Below are positions 33,342-42,000 of a stretch of DNA of 64,000 nt, in pieces (the first letter of the stretch is position 1; the number at the start of each line of letters is the position of its first letter). The notes under the pieces were generated by a model. That model was given only the letters and a program-made list of their open reading frames with translations, was not told where the DNA came from and ran no database searches. Source of the DNA: Myxococcus stipitatus (GTDB lineage: Bacteria > Myxococcota > Myxococcia > Myxococcales > Myxococcaceae); assembly GCF_038561935.1 (NCBI RefSeq), contig NZ_CP102770.1, forward strand, positions 4,464,001 through 4,528,000, in the 5' to 3' direction. The translations under genes were made by a program, and so were the position numbers.

Positions 33342-36300
33342 CTACCGCGAGCGTCGCGCGAGCTCGGCTTCAATCTCTTCGTCACTCAGGTTCGCCAGCT
33401 CATCGAGGGCAGCCTGACTGGCGGCGTCCTCCAGCGAGGCCTGGTGGTCCGCCACCAGCTTCGCCAGGGCCGCGACCGTGGCGGCCTCGAAGAGCTTCGC
33501 GAGGGGAATGTCGAAGTTGAACTGGGTCCGCAGGCGTCCAGCCACCCGGGTGGCCAGCAGCGAGTGGCCGCCCAGGTCGAAGAAGTTGTCGTTCAGGCCC
33601 ACGCTGTCCACGCCGAGAATCTCCTGCCAGAGCGTGGCGAGCTGCTTCTCCAGGTCCGAGGACGGCGCAACGAAGGGCGTCTTCGAGCGGCGAGGCTTGC
33701 CCGCGGCGCGCGTGCCCTGGGCGGGCTTGGACGTGTCGCGCTGGATCCACAGCCGCCAGCGCTGTGCCAGGTCGCCGGTGGCGACCACCACATGTCCGTC
33801 CACCCCGAGCGTCACCAGTCGCTGCACCGCCTCGGCGCCTTCCTGGGGCGTCATCGCGTACTGGTCCATGCTGGTGCGCACGTTCGTGTGCTTCGTCTCC
33901 TCCGGCCACGGGTCCCACGACGCGCTGACCCAGCGCGTTCCCGTGTGGCCCGCGCGGGCCTGCGCGAAGGCATCCATGAAGAGGTTGGACGACGCGTAGG
34001 TCAGGTAGCCGAGACCGCCGAGCACCGCGGCGTTGGAGGAGAACAGGAGCACGAAGTCCGCGGCGCGGCGGCTCAGCACCTTCTCCAGCGCATATGTGCC
34101 GTAGACCTTGGGACCGAACTGCGTCTCCGACTCGTTCCGGCCAATGTCCGTCAGCGGGTTGTAGAGCGACGAGCCATGCGTGACACCGGCGCAGTGGAGC
34201 ACGCCGTTCAGCGCGCCGAACCGGGCCTCCACCTGGGCCACGGCGGCCTCGAGCTGCTCCGCGTTCGCGACGTCCGCGTGCACGACCATCACCTGCGCGC
34301 CAGCCTTCTCCAGCTCGCGCACCCGGAGGATGCGCTGGGCCATCGCGTCGTCCTTCGCGTGCGTGGCCAGGTAGCTGTCCCACTCGGAGGGAGCGGGCAT
34401 CGCCGTCCGTCCCAGCAGCGCGAGCCGGGCCTTGAACGTGCGCGCCAGGTGGTCGGCCAGCATCAAGCCCACGCCGCCCAGGCCACCGGTGATGAGATAG
34501 ACGCCCTGCTCACGCAGCGGCGCGGGAGCATCTCCGGAAGGCTCCAGACGCAGGGGCGAGAGCGCCTGCGCGAAGCGGAGGTTGCCTCGCCAGGCCACCA
34601 CGGCGTCCTTCGAGCGCTGGCTCAGCTCCGACAGCAGCCGCTCCGCCACCTGCTCCACGCCCGCGCTGCGCGCCTCGGGCGCCACCAGGTCGATGCAGCG
34701 GGTGCTGACGTGCTCCTGCTCCTGCGGAATCACCTTGCACGGCCCCAGCAGGGTGGCCTTCTCCGGGAGCGCGGTGCTCTCTCCGGCCACGTTCGCCAGC
34801 CGGTCCGTCACGACCTCCAGCCGCACGGGACGCGACGTGTCTCCGGCCGCGAGCGCCTGACCCAGGTGCAGGAGGCTGTAGTAGCCCAGGTCCTGAGCGT
34901 CTCGGAACAGCTCGGGGCCGGTACGCCCCGTGCCCGAGGCACCGAGGCTCCACAGGTGGACCACCACCGACGGGCTCAGCTCCTGGTCCGCCAGGTCCTT
35001 CCACAGCGTGGCGTAGTCACCGCGAACCCGCGGGTCCAGCGCGTAGCGGCGCGCGGCGTCGCGCATGAAGGCGCTGCCCTGGCGGATCCGCACCACGTCC
35101 TGGCCCGCGTCCTCCAGCCGACGGCACAGCGCTTCACCCACGCCGATTCCGTCCACGAACACCACCCAGCAGCGGCGCTCGGCCAGGGCCTTGCGATCCA
35201 GGGCGATGGGCGCCGTGCGCTGCCAGGTGGGCGTGTGGAACCAGTCCGCCATGTCCACCAGCTTCCCCTGCGGAACCTGGCCTTGCGCCTGTGATGCCTC
35301 CACGCGCGCCGCGGGAGGGACCCAGTAGCGCTGACGCTCGAAGGGGTACGTGGGCAGCGGCACGCGCCGCCGCTCGCGCCCCTCGTTCACGGCCTCCCAG
35401 TCCACGTCCACGCCGTCCAGCCAGAGCTGGCCCAACGTCTCGAGCACCGCCACCAGCGCGGGCTGAGGGTCACCAGCCGCGGGCACAGACGTGCGCAGCG
35501 CACGCGTGCCCGTGGTTCCCGCGTGCGTGCGGGTTCTCTCGACGAGCGCTCCCGGAGCGCACATCGCGAGCACGACGCGCGTGGGCTCCTTCACCAGCTC
35601 GCGAAGCGAGTCGTCCATCCGAGGCGCGGAATTCGCCGCGTCCCGCCACGTCTCCGGACGCAGCGCCTCGGAGGCCGTGACGAGGGCGCCCGTGGCCGCG
35701 AGGTACAGCGGAACCTCCGGCGCCTTCAGGCTCGCGGTAGCGGGCATCGCCGTGCGGCCCTCGCTCCGGGCGAGCGTCAGGTTCAGGGCCTCCTCCAGCG
35801 GGAGCACCCCCGCGAGGCAGGCGGAGATCCACGCGCCAAGGCCCTCGCCCAGCAGGGTCTCCGGGTGGATGCCCCACGACATCCAGAGGCGCGCCAGTGC
35901 ATACGGCTCCACGAAGCGCGCGGCCGCGTCCACCGCTCCCGAGCGCGCGGGACGGCCGCCATCCTCGGGATACAGCACGGTGCGCAGGTCCACGCCCAGG
36001 CGCGACTGGAGCAGCTTCGCGCAGCGGTCCACCTCGTCGCGGAAGGCAGGCTCCGCGCGGTACAGCGCTTCCAGCGACGTCGCCGCTCCCGCGTCGGAGA
36101 AGAGGAACGACACGGGACGATTGCTCGTCTCATGGGTGCCCGAGAGGACGCGGCGAGGCTCCGCCATGCGCAGGACGCGCACGGCATCCCGCGTGTCGCG
36201 GGCCACCACCACGCGGCGATGGGCGTGCGCCTTGCGGCCGACCTGGAGCGTGTGCGCGACATCCGCCAGCGAGAGCTCCGGGTGCGACTCCAGGTGCTGC

Positions 36301-37718
36301 GCGAGCCGCGCGGTGGCGCTGTCGAGCGCCGTGTGGCTGCGCGCCGAGAGGACCATCAGCTCCCATGGCCGACCCGCGGGGGAGGGCTCGGCGGCCGGGG
36401 CCTCCTCCAGGATGACGTGGGCGTTGGTACCGCCGATGCCGAACGAGCTGACACCCGCGCGGCGCGGCGTCCGTCCCCGCGCCCACGGCTGGAGCGTGGT
36501 GTTCACGAAGAAGGGGCCGCTGTCGAAGTCGATCTGCGGGTTGGGGGACTCGAAGTGGAGGCTGGGCGGAAGCTGCTGGTGCTTCATCGCGAGGATGGCC
36601 TTCAGCAGGCTCGCGCTGCCGGCCGCCGCGTCCAGGTGGCCCACGTTCGTCTTCACCGAGCCGATGGGCACCGTGCGACGCCCCAGGCTCTTTCCACCGA
36701 ACGCCTTGGTCAGCGCGCGCAGCTCGATGGGGTCTCCCAGCGCGGTGCCGGTGCCGTGCGTCTCCACGTAGGAGATGGAGTCGGCGGAGACCTCCGCGGC
36801 GGCGAGCGCGTCCTTGATGACGGTGGCCTGGCCCTGCACGCTGGGCGCGGTGAAGCTGGCCTTCACGGCGCCGTCGTTGTTGATGGCGGAGCCCTTGATG
36901 ACGGCGTGGATGGTGTCGCCATCCTCGAGCGCGTCCTCCAGGCGCTTGAGGACCACGAGCCCGATGCCGCTGCCGAAGATGGTGCCCGCCGCCTTCGCGT
37001 CGAACGCGCGGCAGTGGCCATCCGGCGAGGCGATGCCGCCGTACTGGTACAGGTAGCCCACCTTCTGCGGGACGTTGATGGCCACGCCACCCGCGACGGC
37101 CATCCGGCACTCATCCGCGAGCAGGGCCTGTCCCGCCAGGTGCAGCGCGACCAGCGCCGTGGAGCACGCGGTGTGGACCGAGTACGCGGGCCCGCGCAGG
37201 TTGAGCCGGTGCGCCACGCGCGTGGTGAGGAAGGCCAGGTCGTTGCCGAGGCCAATCTCGAAGGGGTCCAGCCCACCGACGGCCGCGGGGTTGGAGAAGA
37301 GGTTGAAGAGGTACGTGTCCGTGCGGGCGCCGGCGTAGACGCCGATGCGTCCCTTGAAGCGCTCGGCGTCGTAGCCCGCGTGCTCCAGGGCCTCCACCGC
37401 GCACTCCAGGAAGACGCGCTGCTGCGGGTCCATCACCTCCGCTTCCTTGGGGGTGACGCCGAAGTATCCCGCGTCGAAGAGGTCCGCGTCCTCGAGGATG
37501 GCGGCGGCCTTCACGTAGTTGGGGTCCGCGCGGATCGCCGCCGTGTCGAGCGCGCTGGGCTCCAGGTCCTCGTCCTTGAGGAACTGGATGGACTCCACGC
37601 CGTCCTTCAGGTTGCGCCAGAACGCTTCCAGGTCCTTCGCCCCCGGGAACCGCCCCGCCATGCCGATGACAGCAATCTCCAGACCCGTGGTGTCCGTGTC
37701 GGACGAATCCGTGGCCAT
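33342..37718 (-). CDS. PKS module 3: KS-AT(degenerate)-KR-ACP
   Basis: 1458 aa from ATG 37718, which has GGAG six bases upstream; a TTG at 37742 overlapping the glycosyltransferase stop is the alternative. The KS is intact: Cys near residue 184 (TACSTALV), VETHGTGTALGDP, KTNVGHLDAAAG. The AT is shortened, and its nucleophile motif GHSxGEY reads LGEGLGAW near residue 626, losing His, Ser, Glu and Tyr; no HAFH-type motif follows. The post-AT linker is normal. The KR keeps GGLGGVG near 1079, SSNAAVLG and TYASSN near 1241, so it should be active. ACP Ser near 1386 (LGGHSLL). The C-terminus, ANLSDEEIEAELARRSR, resembles a short docking tail. If this module extends the chain, malonyl must come from another AT. 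It hands on to the NRPS. Confidence 0.95.
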   Translation of the reverse strand: MATDSSDTDTTGLEIAVIGMAGRFPGAKDLEAFWRNLKDGVESIQFLKDEDLEPSALDTAAIRADPNYVKAAAILEDADLFDAGYFGVTPKEAEVMDPQQRVFLECAVEALEHAGYDAERFKGRIGVYAGARTDTYLFNLFSNPAAVGGLDPFEIGLGNDLAFLTTRVAHRLNLRGPAYSVHTACSTALVALHLAGQALLADECRMAVAGGVAINVPQKVGYLYQYGGIASPDGHCRAFDAKAAGTIFGSGIGLVVLKRLEDALEDGDTIHAVIKGSAINNDGAVKASFTAPSVQGQATVIKDALAAAEVSADSISYVETHGTGTALGDPIELRALTKAFGGKSLGRRTVPIGSVKTNVGHLDAAAGSASLLKAILAMKHQQLPPSLHFESPNPQIDFDSGPFFVNTTLQPWARGRTPRRAGVSSFGIGGTNAHVILEEAPAAEPSPAGRPWELMVLSARSHTALDSATARLAQHLESHPELSLADVAHTLQVGRKAHAHRRVVVARDTRDAVRVLRMAEPRRVLSGTHETSNRPVSFLFSDAGAATSLEALYRAEPAFRDEVDRCAKLLQSRLGVDLRTVLYPEDGGRPARSGAVDAAARFVEPYALARLWMSWGIHPETLLGEGLGAWISACLAGVLPLEEALNLTLARSEGRTAMPATASLKAPEVPLYLAATGALVTASEALRPETWRDAANSAPRMDDSLRELVKEPTRVVLAMCAPGALVERTRTHAGTTGTRALRTSVPAAGDPQPALVAVLETLGQLWLDGVDVDWEAVNEGRERRRVPLPTYPFERQRYWVPPAARVEASQAQGQVPQGKLVDMADWFHTPTWQRTAPIALDRKALAERRCWVVFVDGIGVGEALCRRLEDAGQDVVRIRQGSAFMRDAARRYALDPRVRGDYATLWKDLADQELSPSVVVHLWSLGASGTGRTGPELFRDAQDLGYYSLLHLGQALAAGDTSRPVRLEVVTDRLANVAGESTALPEKATLLGPCKVIPQEQEHVSTRCIDLVAPEARSAGVEQVAERLLSELSQRSKDAVVAWRGNLRFAQALSPLRLEPSGDAPAPLREQGVYLITGGLGGVGLMLADHLARTFKARLALLGRTAMPAPSEWDSYLATHAKDDAMAQRILRVRELEKAGAQVMVVHADVANAEQLEAAVAQVEARFGALNGVLHCAGVTHGSSLYNPLTDIGRNESETQFGPKVYGTYALEKVLSRRAADFVLLFSSNAAVLGGLGYLTYASSNLFMDAFAQARAGHTGTRWVSASWDPWPEETKHTNVRTSMDQYAMTPQEGAEAVQRLVTLGVDGHVVVATGDLAQRWRLWIQRDTSKPAQGTRAAGKPRRSKTPFVAPSSDLEKQLATLWQEILGVDSVGLNDNFFDLGGHSLLATRVAGRLRTQFNFDIPLAKLFEAATVAALAKLVADHQASLEDAASQAALDELANLSDEEIEAELARRSR

Positions 37719-37738
37719 GCTCTTCTCCGAAGTCCCGC

Positions 37739-39037
37739 TCAAGTGTCGACCTTCCTCGCCCTTTGCTGCTTCAGCGCGCTCCTGCGGCGCTGGCGCCGTT
37801 CCTCGTCTTCTGTCTCTTCCGGGGCCTCGGGCCCCTCGCTCGCTGGCGAGGCCAGTCCCACTCGACGGACCAGGTCCTCGATGAGGTGACGTGCCTTCGC
37901 CGCGCCGTGCTCCGCGCGCAGCTGCTCTCCCACGCGTGCCGCGGAGGCTCGAGGCTCCTCACGGCCCAGCACCGCGCCGAGTGCCTCCGCGAGCCGCTCC
38001 ACGCTCAGCTCGCCGATGGGGACCGCCGCTCCGCCGCAGCGGAGCTCCTGGACGACCTCGCCCCAGGTGAACTGGTCATACGTGTGCGGCACCACGACCT
38101 GTGGCACACCCGCGCGGAACGCCGCGCCCGTGGTGCCCGCGCCGCCGTGGTGCACCACACACGACACGCGCGAGAAGAGCCACGAGTGAGGCACCTGTCC
38201 CACGACCCGCACGGTGGACGGGAGGACGCGCTGGCCCAGTCCGCTCCAACCCTGCTGGATGAGGGCCCGTCGCCCCGCGCGCACCGTGGCCTCGACCAGC
38301 GTGTTCGTCAGCGCGGCCGGGTCGCCGTGGGTCATGCTGCCGAAGGTGATGCAGACCGGGGCCTCGCCCTCCGCGAGGAACGCCGCCAGGTCCGCGTCGG
38401 GCGTGAAGGCCGGCTCCTCGAGGAGGCAGTACCCCACGGTGTGATGGTGTGGCGGGAGGTCCGAGGCGGGCGGCCGGACGTGACGGCTCAGCGCCGTGAG
38501 CACGAGCTGCGGTGACAGCCCATCCACCAGCGGATTGTCGAGCGGCGGCAGGCGCAGGGTCTCGCGCAGGGGATTGACCAGGCCCCGCACGGCGGCCTGG
38601 AACGCGGGGCCTCCGCCACCGCTGCCGCTGTGCTCCACCAGCACCGTCACGAAGGGCACGTGCGTCAGGTCGTGCACCATGCGCGCGGCCGGCTGGACGC
38701 GTCCGCTGATGAGCACGTCCGCTCCACGGCACGCGGCGCGAAGGTCCTCCAGCATGCGTGGGAGGGACTCCACGAGCGGCTGGAAGAGCTGGAGCATCCC
38801 GCTGGCGTCATGGATGACGTCGGGGCTGCCCATCATGGCCTGCGTGATTCCACTCTGCGCCGCCCGCAGGTCCGGGCCCACGGGCAGGAACTCGAGGCCG
38901 TGCTGCTCCGCGAGCGCACGGTACGACGGCGCGGCGGCGAGCACGGGGTGATGTCCATGCCGACGCAGCTCGACGGCCAGCGCCACGAAGGGCTGGACGT
39001 CCCCGAGCGTGCCGAAGTTGGTGAGGATGGCGCGCAT
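37739..39037 (-). CDS. GT1-family glycosyltransferase (macrolide/sterol-GT type)
   Basis: 432 aa. The N-terminus MRAILTNFGTLGDVQPFVAL is the acceptor-side domain of the GT1/GT28 superfamily; the nucleotide-sugar motif is VVHHGGAGTTGAAFRAG (around residue 296), followed by PHTYDQFTWGEVV with the conserved Asp-Gln. It likely transfers a sugar from an NDP-sugar to a hydroxyl of the product or intermediate. Its ATG overlaps the second PKS stop (TGATG) and it ends 20 bases before the third PKS start, so it is translated within the megasynthase series. The C-terminus is a charged tail (EDEERRQRRRSALKQQRARK) very similar to the tail of the FAAL protein, suggesting docking to the assembly line. No sugar biosynthesis genes are visible nearby, so a common cellular NDP-sugar is plausible. 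Confidence 0.93.
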   Translation of the reverse strand: MRAILTNFGTLGDVQPFVALAVELRRHGHHPVLAAAPSYRALAEQHGLEFLPVGPDLRAAQSGITQAMMGSPDVIHDASGMLQLFQPLVESLPRMLEDLRAACRGADVLISGRVQPAARMVHDLTHVPFVTVLVEHSGSGGGGPAFQAAVRGLVNPLRETLRLPPLDNPLVDGLSPQLVLTALSRHVRPPASDLPPHHHTVGYCLLEEPAFTPDADLAAFLAEGEAPVCITFGSMTHGDPAALTNTLVEATVRAGRRALIQQGWSGLGQRVLPSTVRVVGQVPHSWLFSRVSCVVHHGGAGTTGAAFRAGVPQVVVPHTYDQFTWGEVVQELRCGGAAVPIGELSVERLAEALGAVLGREEPRASAARVGEQLRAEHGAAKARHLIEDLVRRVGLASPASEGPEAPEETEDEERRQRRRSALKQQRARKVDT

Positions 39038-42000
39038 CAGCTGCCTTCCTCCGCGTCCTCATCCTCCGCGCGCCGACGCGAGCGCTGACGCTGGAGGTTC
39101 TGCTTGCGACGCTGGACGGTGGACTCACGCTCGTCCGCTTCGCCTTGCGCCGCACCCGGGTTCGCGTCGGGCGGCTGAATCAACGCCGCCAGCGCCTTCA
39201 CGGTGACGCCCTCGTAGAGACCGGACGCGGGCACGCTGAGGTTGAGCCGGCGCTTGAGCTGGTCGGTGAGCTGAACCGCGACGAGCGAGTCACCGCCCAG
39301 CTCGAAGAAGTTGTCCTGGATGCCGATGGGCGTCACGCCGAGCATCTGCTGCCAGAGGTCCGCGAGCAGCCGCTCCAGCTCCGTCGTGGGCGCCACATAG
39401 GCGCTGCGAAGGTTCGCCGGCCGGGGATGCAGCGGCCGAGCCACGACCTCCGCTTGTGCGGGCGCGGGCTGCGGCGGTGCCTGCCGGGCCTTCACGTCGT
39501 GCGTGGAGATGACCAGCCACGGCCCGGCCGCGTGCGCGAGCATGCGGTTGAGGACCTCCGCGCCTTGCTCGGGCGTGACGGCGAGCCGGTCGATGGCCTC
39601 ACCGCGCGCACCCAGGTGCGCGCCATAGTCCTCCACGCGCACCACGTCCCAGCCCACGCTCGTCCAGCGCCGGCCCGCTCGGGTCGCCGCTTGCGCGAAG
39701 GCGTCCTGCCATGCGCTCGCGGCGGTGTGCGCGACGGTGGAGATGCCACCCAGCACCGCGGAGATGGACGACGCCACCACGCGGAAATCCAGGGCCCGGT
39801 CGCCGAGCACCGAGTCGAGCAGCGCGAGGCCACGGACGCGAGGGTCGAAGTGCCACGCCGTCTCGTCCGGTCCCGTCTCGGAGACGAGGCGGGCGACCTT
39901 CTGACGCGGCAGCCACGCCGCGTGCACCACGCCGTGGAGCGCGCCGTAGCGGGAGACCGTCGAGTCCACGGCCGCGCGCAGGGCCTCCTCGTTCGTCAGG
40001 TCGACGGAGACGACGTGGACCTCCGCGCCCATCGCCTCGAGCTCACGCGCGCGGCGGATGCGCTGGGCCCAGTCCTCGCCCGTGTCGGGCGTGGACCCAG
40101 GCGTGTCCCAGGTGTCGCGAGCAGGGAAGCCCACGGGCTCCAGGCAGACGAGCTTCGCGCCCTGAGACAGCTTCGCGAGCGCCTTCGCGTTCATGGCGCC
40201 GACACCGCCGAGGCCATGCACGAGCAGATAGACGCCGCCCGCGCGCGCGGTGGGATGCGACGCGGGCGCTTCGGGCAGAGGCAGCGGCTCCAAGGCCGGA
40301 ACCCAGCGGTGGGCTCCACGCAGCGCCACCACCGCCTCGCGAGGAGCAGCCCGCAGCTCGGTGCGGAGCGCCTGGAGGCTCGCGGGCGACAGTCGAGCCC
40401 CGGGCTCCGTCACCACGTCCACATGGTGGAAGCGCAGGTGGGGATGCTCCTGCGGGATGACGCGGCAAGGGCCGAGCACCGTCGCCTTGTCGGGCGAGAG
40501 GGCTTCCTCTCCCGTGACGTCATGGACGTGGTTGGAGACCACGAAGACGGTGCAGGGGCGCTCGGGTGTGAGCTCGACGAGGACGCGCGAGAGCGCCACG
40601 AGCGTGTGGTAGCCGTTGGCCTGGGTCTGCGCGAAGGACGTCGACGGCTCCGAGGTGAGGCTCCACAGGTGCAGCACCGCGTCCGGGAGCCGGCCTGAGT
40701 CGCGCAGCGCGGTCACCAGCTCGCGCAGGTCCGACTGGGAGCCGGGCGCGACGGTGAAGTCCACGTCGTGAACGCGCTGGAAGCCGGAGCCGGGCCTCAC
40801 TCGCACCACCACGTGCTCCGCGCCGGGCTCGGGAGCCAGGAGCGCGTCCGTGGTCGACGCCGCGTCCTCGAACACCAGCCAGACGCGCGGGCCCGATGAC
40901 TTGGAGGTGCTCACGGGCGCGAGCGGCGCGCGCTTCCAGGAGGGCGCGTGGAACCAGTGCTCCAGCGGTGCCTGCTCCTGGGGCGTGGCGAGGCTCTCCG
41001 ACGTGGCCCGGGCGACGGTGGCTCCACCGTGGGTGGCCTGCTCCTCGGGCTCCACCCAGAAGCGCTGCCGCTCGAAGGGGTAGGTCGGGAGCGGGAGGCG
41101 CTGACGTCGCTCGTCGCCGTGGAAGCCGCGCCAGTCGATGTTGACGCCCGCGAGCCACAGGTTGCCCAGCGTCGTGTACGCCAGCGGCGGTGTTCCCTCG
41201 GCCACGGTGTCCTGGGGCATCGGCATTGAGCCGAGCACGGGGCGCGAGGGCGAGGACGCCGGATGCCGCCGCGCGAGACGGCTGAGCACCTGGCCCGGCC
41301 CCGCCTCCAGCAGGACGCGCTTGGGGTCGGAGAGCAGGGCGTGCAAGCCATCCGCGAAGCGCACCGCGCCGCGCAGGTGCTGCGCCCAGTAGCGAGGGCT
41401 CGTCGCCTGCTCGGTGGTGATCCACGTCCCCGTCACGTTGGAGATGAAGGGCAGGGTGGGGGGACGCAAGGGCATGGCCGCCGCTCGCGCCGTGAAGGCG
41501 TCGAGGATGGGGTCCATCATCGAGGAGTGGAACGCGTGCGACGTGACGAGCACGTGGCAACGCACGCCCGACTCCTCGAGCTGACGGCGCAGCCGTTCAA
41601 TCGCCTCCGTGGGGCCGGAAGCAACGCACTGCATGGGTGCGTTCACCGCGGCGAGGCTCAGCTCGGTGCCGAGCGATGGCCGCAGCTCCTCCTCGCTGAG
41701 GGGCACCGCGAGCATGGAGCCCGAGGGGAGGGACTGCATCAGCCGGCCCCGCGCCGCCACGAGCTGAAGCGCGTGCTCCAGCGTGAAGACCCCCGCGATG
41801 CAGGCGGCGACGTACTCGCCTATGCTGTGTCCCAGCATGGCGGCGGGCTTCACGCCCCACGACATCCAGAGGCACGCGGTCGCGTACTCGAGCGAGAAGA
41901 GCGCGGGCTGGGTGAGCTCCGTGCGCGCCAGCGTCTTCTCGTTCTCCGCGGCGTCGCCCGACTTCGGGTACAGCACGTCGCGCAGGTCCTTGCCGCCGAG

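Noticed and set aside
37719..37742. TTG start of the third PKS overlapping the glycosyltransferase stop
   Set aside because: ATG 37718 has GGAG at ideal spacing and gives a normal KS N-terminus; TTG is kept only as an alternative.
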